In this document: in pieces, positions 6,921 to 10,971 of the stretch | Layout of the letters: each line of letters opens with the position of its first letter | Numbering within the stretch: position 1 is the first letter of the stretch | Assembly: GCA_023436925.1 (NCBI GenBank) | Contig: JAEZHJ010000175.1 | Coordinates: 1-10,971, forward strand | From: Actinomycetes bacterium | GTDB lineage: Bacteria; Actinomycetota; Actinomycetes; Propionibacteriales; Propionibacteriaceae | Length of the DNA: 10,971 bases | Direction of reading: 5' to 3' | Notes under the pieces: model-generated | The model's database searches: none | What the model saw: the letters and a program-made list of their open reading frames with translations, nothing else | What the model was told of the DNA's origin: nothing | Made by a program: the position numbers and the translations under genes

Positions 6921-7768
6921 CGGACCAGCCTCCTGGTGAACACCCGCATCGCGAGCAGGACGCCGACCACGGACAGGCCGACCAGCACCAGCAGGTGCAC
7001 CACGATCAGCCACCACGGCAACGGCATCCCGTAGGCGAGCACCCGGGCCAGCTGGGTGCCGTGCCACAGCGGCGAGATCCAGCCGACCCACTGCAGGTAG
7101 ATCGGCATCAGGTCGAGCGGGTAGAAGGTGCCGGCGAACAGCACCATCGGGTTGACGATGAACCGCTGCACCAGGGCGAACTGGTAGCCCTCCTCCTCGA
7201 GGGTGGCGGCGTAGGCCATCAGCGGGGTGCCGAAGGCCAGCCCGGCCAGCGCGGTGGCCGGCACCATCAGCCAGGACGTGGCGCCCACCACGCCGGTGAC
7301 CAGCAGCACCAGCCAGAAGATCGTCGCCTCGAACAGGAAGCGGATCGCCACGGCGACGATCTCGCCGACCGTGACCTGGCTCGGGGTGGCCGCCGTCGCG
7401 GCGCGGGCGTAGTAGAGCTTGCTCCACTTGAACCCGTCCATCACCGGGTAGCTGAACTCGTTGCTGGCCGAGAGCACCACCGTGCTGACCAGCAGGCCGG
7501 GAGCGACGAAGGTGAGGTAGGGAACCCCGGCCACGCCCCCCGAACCGGCATCGACCAGGGTGCCCAGCCCGATCCCCATCGCGATCAGGTAGAGGATCGG
7601 CGTCAGCAGCGAGTAGCCGACCACGGCGCTCCAGTACGCCTTCATGCTCATCAGGCGCCACTCGGCCTGGTACCACCAGCCCCAGCGGCGGGTCAGTTCC
7701 GCCTGCCGGGCAGCCGCCGGCGCCCGGCCCGAGTAGGCCAGGGCGTTGGTGTCGACGAAGTCAGTCAA
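6917..7768 (-). CDS. ABC-2 type transporter permease, first of pair
   Basis: This 283-residue membrane protein of the ABC-2/NodJ/DrrB family has a hydrophilic N-terminus of about 40 residues. It then has about six helices (near 46-69, 84-102, 138-160, 164-187, 203-228 and 250-273). The family motif VNPMVLFAGTFYPLDLMPIY (205-224) precedes WISPLWHGTQLAR. The start is a TTG at 7766-7768, chosen because GGAG (within GGACGGAG) sits five bases upstream and because it overlaps the ATPase stop by 8 bp, as expected for translational coupling. The next in-frame ATG codons, at about residues 40 and 42, would remove the N-terminal tail only, so a shorter product is a less likely alternative. It shares several matched blocks with the downstream permease (for example LTPILYLIAMGIGLGTLV against FEPVFYLLAMGFGLGQLI), so the two arose by duplication. 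Confidence 0.92.
   Translation of the reverse strand: MTDFVDTNALAYSGRAPAAARQAELTRRWGWWYQAEWRLMSMKAYWSAVVGYSLLTPILYLIAMGIGLGTLVDAGSGGVAGVPYLTFVAPGLLVSTVVLSASNEFSYPVMDGFKWSKLYYARAATAATPSQVTVGEIVAVAIRFLFEATIFWLVLLVTGVVGATSWLMVPATALAGLAFGTPLMAYAATLEEEGYQFALVQRFIVNPMVLFAGTFYPLDLMPIYLQWVGWISPLWHGTQLARVLAYGMPLPWWLIVVHLLVLVGLSVVGVLLAMRVFTRRLVR
6929..6934 (-). promoter_or_regulatory. Strong Shine-Dalgarno deciding the start of the second ABC-2 permease
   Basis: On the minus strand AGGAGG (6934-6929) lies eight bases before the GTG at 6920. It is the only perfect Shine-Dalgarno I found at a start in this window. It sits inside the 3' end of the upstream permease gene. It fixes the start at 6920 and contrasts with the leaderless first genes. 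Confidence 0.75.
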
Positions 7769-8678
7769 CCAGGCTCCGTCCGGTCAGGTGGAGGAAGACG
7801 TCCTCCAGCGAGGACCGGCGAACCAGGGACGTGACCGGCTGCAGCCCCCGGCCCCGCACCGACTCCAGCGCCGCCTCACCGTCGTCGGTGTAGACCAGGA
7901 TGCGGTCGGGCAGGACCTCCAGCCGGCCGAAGTCGCGCAGCCGGTCGACCAGCTGCGCGTTGCGGTCGGAACCGAAACGCAACTCGAGCACCTCACGGGT
8001 GGAGTAGCGGCGGATCAGCGAGGCCGGGCTGCCCTCGGCCACGATCCGGCCGTGGTCCATGACGATCAGCCGGTCGCACAGCTGCTCGGCCTCGTCCATG
8101 AAGTGGGTGGTGACGATCAGCGTGACGCCCTGCTCCTTGAGCCGGAACAGCCGGTCCCACAGCACGTGGCGGGCCTGCGGGTCGAGCCCGGTCGTCGGCT
8201 CGTCCAGCAGCAGGACCCGCGGCTCGTTGATCAGCGCCCGGGCGATCGTGAGCCGCCGCTTCATCCCGCCGGACAGGTTGTCGACCTTCTCGGTCGCCTT
8301 CTCGGTCAACTGGGCGAACTGCAGCAGCTCGTCGGCCTTCGGGGCCAGGTAGGAGTACGGCAGGCCGAAGTACCGGCCGTACATCAGCAGGTTGTCGCGG
8401 GCCCGCAACTCGTTGTCCAGGTTGTCCTGCTGCGGCACCACGCCCAGGTTCGCCCGCACCTCGGGGCCGTTGAGCTCCGGGTCGAGGCCGTTGACCAGCA
8501 GGGTTCCGGCGGTGCGCAGCGAGGTGCCGCCGATCATCCGCATGGTGGTCGACTTCCCGGCACCGTTCGGGCCGAGCAGGCCGAAGGACTCCCCCGGGGC
8601 CACCTCGAAGGAGATCTCGTCGACAGCGCGCACCTCGCCGTACACCTTGGTCAGCTCGCGGGCTTCGATCACAGGCAC
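7761..8678 (-). CDS. ABC exporter ATP-binding protein, DrrA/NodI (CcmA) type
   Basis: This 305-residue cytoplasmic ATPase drives the two ABC-2 permeases encoded downstream. The motifs are complete: Walker A GPNGAGKS (36-43), Q-loop Gln83 in GVVPQQDNLD, signature LSGGMKRR (135-142), Walker B VLLLDEP (155-161) with TTGLDP, and switch His192 in TTHFMDEAEQL. The PQQDNLDNELRARDNLLMYGRYFGLP stretch and the LSGGMKRRL signature resemble NodI, the ATPase for lipo-oligosaccharide export; DrrA-like drug exporters share the same plan. The roughly 80 residues after VAEGSPASLI form the usual C-terminal accessory region, ending SSLEDVFLHLTGRSL. The start is a GTG (8676-8678) preceded by TAGGGT and six bases, indicating a leaderless transcript. 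The ATPase is first in the operon and its stop overlaps the permease start by 8 bp. Calling it a drug or nodulation-factor exporter would be over-reading; the substrate is open. Confidence 0.95.
   Translation of the reverse strand: MPVIEARELTKVYGEVRAVDEISFEVAPGESFGLLGPNGAGKSTTMRMIGGTSLRTAGTLLVNGLDPELNGPEVRANLGVVPQQDNLDNELRARDNLLMYGRYFGLPYSYLAPKADELLQFAQLTEKATEKVDNLSGGMKRRLTIARALINEPRVLLLDEPTTGLDPQARHVLWDRLFRLKEQGVTLIVTTHFMDEAEQLCDRLIVMDHGRIVAEGSPASLIRRYSTREVLELRFGSDRNAQLVDRLRDFGRLEVLPDRILVYTDDGEAALESVRGRGLQPVTSLVRRSSLEDVFLHLTGRSLVD
7774..7781 (-). promoter_or_regulatory. Shine-Dalgarno supporting a TTG start
   Basis: On the minus strand GGACGGAG (7781-7774) ends five bases before the TTG at 7768. 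It lies within the final codons of the ATPase gene. It is the main reason to accept TTG as the start of the first ABC-2 permease. Confidence 0.6.
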
Positions 8679-8690
8679 CGCAACACCCTA
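8679..8690 (-). promoter_or_regulatory. Leaderless promoter of the ABC-2 exporter operon
   Basis: On the minus strand TAGGGT (8690-8685) is followed by six bases (GTTGCG) and the GTG at 8678. The 75-bp divergent gap (8679-8753) holds this promoter and that of the YigZ-family gene; the two -10 boxes are about 51 bp apart. No clear -35 element or strong operator palindrome was seen there. Confidence 0.6.
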
Positions 8691-8741
8691 CTGACAGCGG
8701 CCGACAAGTCCCCTGCCGGCCATGCCGCCGCCGAACCGGAC

Positions 8742-8753
8742 TACGGTGGGCTG
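8742..8753 (+). promoter_or_regulatory. Leaderless promoter of the YigZ-family gene
   Basis: TACGGT (8742-8747), six bases (GGGCTG), then the GTG at 8754. This decides the start codon: the frame is open for about 1 kb upstream, but that stretch is antisense to the ABC ATPase gene and codes for nothing recognisable. Confidence 0.6.
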
Positions 8754-9410
8754 GTGAGTTCGCAGCCGTCCGACCTGCCGTCCACGATCGCGGCCCGGGT
8801 CGAGCACGAGCTGGTGATCAAGAAGTCCCGCTTCATCGCCACCGTCGTCCCGGTCGGCAGCGTCGCCGAGGCCGACGCCGAGATCGCCGCCCTGCGCAAG
8901 CGCTACTGGGACGCCCGGCACAACTGCGTGGCGCTGGTGGTGGGCAGCCACGCCGACCAGCAGCGGTCCTCCGACGACGGCGAGCCGTCGGGGACGGCGG
9001 GGGTGCCCATGCTCGAGGTGCTGCGGCAGCGCCACCTGACCGATCTGGTGGCGGTGGTCACCCGCTACTTCGGCGGCGTCCTGCTCGGCGCGGGCGGGCT
9101 GGTTCGGGCCTACTCGGCTGCGGTGTCGGAGGCGCTGGACGCCGCCCGCCTGGTCCGCCGCCGGGTGCTCACCGAGGTCAGCCTGGACGTGCCGCACGCC
9201 GATGCCGGCCGGCTGGACAACTGGTTGCGGGAATGGACCGGCACCCACGACGGGGTGCTGGACGAGCCCCGCTACGCCGAAGTCGCCCGGTTCGGCCTGC
9301 TGGTGCCCCCCGACCTGCTCGGGCAGTTCACCGAGGACGTCGCCGCCTTCTCCGCCGGGGCGCTCGTCCCGGTGCCGGGAGCGGACCGGATCGCGGACCT
9401 ACCCGGCTGA
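8754..9410 (+). CDS. yigZ: YigZ/IMPACT (UPF0029) family protein
   Basis: This 218-residue soluble protein matches the usual length of bacterial YigZ. The N-terminal IMPACT domain includes IKKSRFIATV, then DDGEPSGTAGVPM (74-86) and the diagnostic TRYFGGVLLGAGGLVRAY (103-120), which contains the UPF0029 signature R-[FY]-[FY]-G-G. The C-terminal part (about 140-205) fits the small ferredoxin-like DUF1949 domain. Eukaryotic IMPACT binds GCN1 and modulates GCN2 kinase. The role of bacterial YigZ is not settled; nucleic-acid or ribosome association has been suggested, and some annotations that call it a proline dipeptidase are not supported by its motifs. The GTG at 8754 was chosen from the TACGGT-N6 promoter; it gives a product that starts just before the conserved domain. 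It is a single-gene unit, divergent from the ABC-2 operon, and its last 12 bp overlap the convergent YcxB-like gene. Confidence 0.93.
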   Translation: MSSQPSDLPSTIAARVEHELVIKKSRFIATVVPVGSVAEADAEIAALRKRYWDARHNCVALVVGSHADQQRSSDDGEPSGTAGVPMLEVLRQRHLTDLVAVVTRYFGGVLLGAGGLVRAYSAAVSEALDAARLVRRRVLTEVSLDVPHADAGRLDNWLREWTGTHDGVLDEPRYAEVARFGLLVPPDLLGQFTEDVAAFSAGALVPVPGADRIADLPG

Positions 9411-9923
9411 TCCGCCCGCCAGCCGGGTGCGGGCGTAGCCGGCGAGCACCCCGACGTCGTCCCCGGCCCGTTTGGGCACGATCAGTGCCTCCTGCGGCCC
9501 GACGAACAAGAACAGGTGGCGCGGCGTCTCGGCGACCCGTTCCAGCCGCTCCCAGCCGACCTCGGCCCGGCTGGCCTTGGCCGCCTCGGTGACCCGGTCC
9601 TCGTCCCAGGACAGCGTGGTCGCGCCGGTGCGCCCCAGGTCGGACGCAGCCGCCAGCCGCTTCAGCCGCGAGATCACCGACCAGCGGTGGAAGCCCGGCC
9701 AGGTGAACCACAAGATGGCGGCCGCCACCGCTGCCGCCAGCAGCGAGGCGACCAGGTTGCGCTCCAGCGCCCACAGCGTGATCCCGACCGCCAGCGGTAC
9801 CGCGATGGCACCGGCCACCCGGACCTGCCTGGCCTGGTCGGCGTACGGCGGCAGCGAGGTCGCGACGTACTCGTTGAAGGCCAGGTAGTCGTCGCTGGTC
9901 AGGGAGTACCGCAGCGTCCGCAC
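9399..9923 (-). CDS. YcxB-like membrane protein
   Basis: This 174-residue protein has a short N-terminal segment (YSLTSDDYLAFNEYV), two adjacent transmembrane helices (about 34-53 and 57-75) and a soluble C-terminal region of about 95 residues. The order of elements, with a late segment TTLSWDEDRVTEAAKASRAEVGWERLERVAETPRHLFLFVG and IVPKRA, is that of the YcxB family (a PH-like C-terminal domain), whose function is unknown. The start is the GTG at 9921-9923: AAGGGA lies eight bases upstream and the stop of the upstream DUF4921 gene is only 2 nt away, so the two are co-transcribed. The frame continues open upstream to about 10271, but that part is out of frame inside the DUF4921 gene. It ends in TAG, whereas the other visible genes use TGA, and overlaps the YigZ-family gene tail by 12 bp. 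Confidence 0.85.
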   Translation of the reverse strand: MRTLRYSLTSDDYLAFNEYVATSLPPYADQARQVRVAGAIAVPLAVGITLWALERNLVASLLAAAVAAAILWFTWPGFHRWSVISRLKRLAAASDLGRTGATTLSWDEDRVTEAAKASRAEVGWERLERVAETPRHLFLFVGPQEALIVPKRAGDDVGVLAGYARTRLAGGSAG

Positions 9924-9925
9924 GC

Positions 9926-10971
9926 TCAGCGTCCCTTCGTGTAGTGCAGCGGGTTGGGACGGCAGGGGGCCTCGGTGGCGATCTGGAGGGGAGCGATCCG
10001 CCGCTCGTCGCGGAGCCGGTACAGGTTCGGCACCACCCGGTCGCGCAACGAGTACGGGTCGATGGTGTTGAGGTAGACCTTGGTCGCCCCCTCGAAGCCG
10101 GCCACGGTCGAGACCCGCCACTTCAGCATCACCCGCCAGGGCATCGGCAGGTCGGAGTCGATCGGACGGTAGTGCCACTCCTCGTTGGCCGGCACCGCCA
10201 CCCCGGTCGCGGCGTGCATGGCGTGGATCATGTCCGACATCCCGGAGAGCTCCTCCGGCGAGTGCTCCCACGGGTCGCAGTGCTCGGACTTGGAGTAGAT
10301 CTCGATCGTCGGGTAGCGGTGGCCGAACCCGGCGAAGGCGAGGGCGTGGTCGTTCTCGGCGACCACCAGGTTCTGGTAGGCCGCGTAGTTGGCGCCGTGC
10401 TCGTTGAAGATGTTCGGGTTGGCGCGCAGCCGGTTCAGCACCTGCTCGTGCTGCACCCCCCGCTCGTCGATCGCCACCATCTGCTTGTGCAGGTGGTCGA
10501 ACGAGGCCCCGGCCGGACGCAGCCAGTTCTGGAAGACCGCCACGTAGCGGGCGTACCGGTTGAGGTCGAACAGGCCGCGGACCGATTCCACGGTGAACTC
10601 GGTGAACCGCAGGTGCTCCTCGCGGGTGAGGGTCCCCGAGGAGGCCAGCTGGGTGTTGTCGGTCGCCCCGTCGACGAAGTGCCGCCGGGCGATGATGACG
10701 TCGTGGCCACCGCCGAAGAAGCCGGACGCGGCGGCGATCTGGCCCTCCTCGCCCAGCTCGTCGATCTCGGCGTCGCTGCGTCCGCCGGCCCGCAGCTTGG
10801 CCCGGATCACCGCCAGGACGTGCGCCCGTCCGGCCTCGGAGCGCAGGTAGGCCTCCTTGCGCTCCCTGACCAGGGCCGGCAGCTCGTAGCCGTAGTTCAG
10901 GTGCCAGTAGTCGTAGGAGAGGATCTCGAACAGGTTGGGGACGCGGCGGAACTCGGCGACCGTCTGGTTCA
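9926..10971 (-). CDS. DUF4921 family protein, galactose-1-phosphate uridylyltransferase-like (5' end outside the window)
   Basis: The frame is open from the right edge to a TGA at 9926-9928 and shows 347 residues without a start, so a GTG at 10810 should not be taken as the N-terminus: coding character continues upstream (VAEFRRVPNLFEILSYDYWHLNYGYE). The order of motifs follows GalT enzymes of the HIT superfamily: GGGHDVIIARRHF, then FQNWLRPAGASFDHLHKQMVAID (compare the GalT KNYG...GAS-x-x-H-P-H-Q block), LVVAENDHALAFAGFGHRYPTIEIY, EELSGMSDMIHAMH, and a tail TVAGFEGATKVYLNTIDP. The active-site pair reads His-Leu-His rather than His-Pro-His, and the late His-x-His found in many GalT proteins is replaced in WRVMLKWRV. 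It is therefore a divergent nucleotidyltransferase-fold protein whose substrate is unknown; a true Leloir-pathway GalT is unlikely. It is upstream of, and 2 nt from, the YcxB-like gene. Confidence 0.85.
   Translation of the reverse strand, partial: NQTVAEFRRVPNLFEILSYDYWHLNYGYELPALVRERKEAYLRSEAGRAHVLAVIRAKLRAGGRSDAEIDELGEEGQIAAASGFFGGGHDVIIARRHFVDGATDNTQLASSGTLTREEHLRFTEFTVESVRGLFDLNRYARYVAVFQNWLRPAGASFDHLHKQMVAIDERGVQHEQVLNRLRANPNIFNEHGANYAAYQNLVVAENDHALAFAGFGHRYPTIEIYSKSEHCDPWEHSPEELSGMSDMIHAMHAATGVAVPANEEWHYRPIDSDLPMPWRVMLKWRVSTVAGFEGATKVYLNTIDPYSLRDRVVPNLYRLRDERRIAPLQIATEAPCRPNPLHYTKGR
9932..9937 (-). promoter_or_regulatory. Shine-Dalgarno of the YcxB-like gene
   Basis: On the minus strand AAGGGA (9937-9932) precedes the GTG at 9923 by eight bases and lies in the last codons of the DUF4921 gene. 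It supports this start over the many upstream in-frame alternatives. Confidence 0.5.

Noticed and set aside
6921..7676. Upstream extension of the second ABC-2 permease frame, giving 522 residues
   Set aside because: The added part lies inside the first permease gene in another frame and has no membrane-protein character. The AGGAGG before the GTG at 6920 marks the real start.
6108..8678. Assignment of the ABC-2 operon as a daunorubicin-resistance or nodulation-factor exporter
   Set aside because: Family resemblance to DrrA/NodI covers many substrates, and no biosynthetic genes for a drug or lipo-oligosaccharide lie nearby.
8717..8727. Short inverted repeat CGGC-CAT-GCCG in the 8679-8753 divergent gap as an operator
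   Set aside because: Arms of only four bases made entirely of G and C are common by chance at this composition.
7746..8753. Upstream extension of the YigZ-family frame, giving 554 residues
   Set aside because: The extra 336 codons are antisense to the ABC ATPase. The IMPACT domain begins just after the GTG at 8754, which has its own -10 box.
9924..10271. Upstream extension of the YcxB-like frame, giving 290 residues
   Set aside because: It overlaps the DUF4921 gene out of frame and resembles no protein. The GTG at 9923 has a Shine-Dalgarno and sits 2 nt after the upstream stop.
10808..10810. GTG as the start of the DUF4921 gene
   Set aside because: The frame stays open to the window edge with protein-like sequence and GalT-type context upstream, so this is an internal Val codon and the gene is truncated by the window.
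1..10971. Mobile element, defence system, CRISPR array or RNA gene
   Set aside because: Reading both strands I found no transposase, integrase, toxin-antitoxin pair, spaced direct repeats, or tRNA- or rRNA-like sequence. Codon use and GC content look uniform across all genes.

Overview
The window looks like chromosomal DNA from a high-GC actinobacterium. The evidence is the very high G+C content, the almost exclusive use of G or C in third codon positions, GTG and TTG starts, and promoters of the leaderless actinobacterial type (TANNNT six bases before the start codon). The galactose-1-phosphate uridylyltransferase-like DUF4921 gene and the YcxB-like gene at the right end also fit Actinobacteria. 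I cannot place it more precisely from sequence alone. I see no rRNA, tRNA, CRISPR array, transposase, integrase or phage gene. No gene-free stretch exceeds about 120 bases.

Layout, left to right. (1) Bases 1-124 hold the 3' end of an unidentified plus-strand gene. (2) Bases 126-3328, minus strand, hold a two-gene MacB/LolD-type (type VII) ABC system: an ATPase (2573-3328) followed by an 815-residue permease with two FtsX domains (126-2573). The stop and start codons overlap as TGATG. (3) Bases 3329-3448 are a divergent promoter region with two palindromes. (4) Plus strand: a single-chain iron-sulfur L-serine dehydratase (sdaA, 3449-4822), then a GH10 (endo-xylanase-like) glycoside hydrolase with no signal peptide (4853-6100). 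(5) Minus strand, 8678 down to 6108: a DrrA/NodI-type ABC exporter operon with one ATPase and two different but paralogous ABC-2 permeases, all joined by overlapping start and stop codons. (6) Plus strand: a YigZ/IMPACT-family protein (8754-9410). (7) Minus strand: a YcxB-like membrane protein (9399-9923), downstream of and 2 nt from a DUF4921 GalT-like gene that runs off the right edge (9926-10971).

How it works together. The gene content is mostly housekeeping or accessory metabolism and export, with no obvious multi-gene novel system. Every gene that heads a transcription unit inside the window (five of five) has TANNNT, then exactly six bases, then ATG or GTG, with no Shine-Dalgarno at normal spacing. 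The genes inside operons instead begin at or just beyond the upstream stop codon, and three of the four have a recognisable Shine-Dalgarno. The three convergent junctions are extremely tight (1-nt gap, 7-nt gap, 12-bp overlap), leaving no room for conventional intergenic terminators. The points most worth a second look are this start-site architecture, the TAGTGC-TG-GCACTA palindrome between the ABC exporter and sdaA, the apparently cytoplasmic GH10 enzyme, and the altered His motifs in the GalT-like protein.
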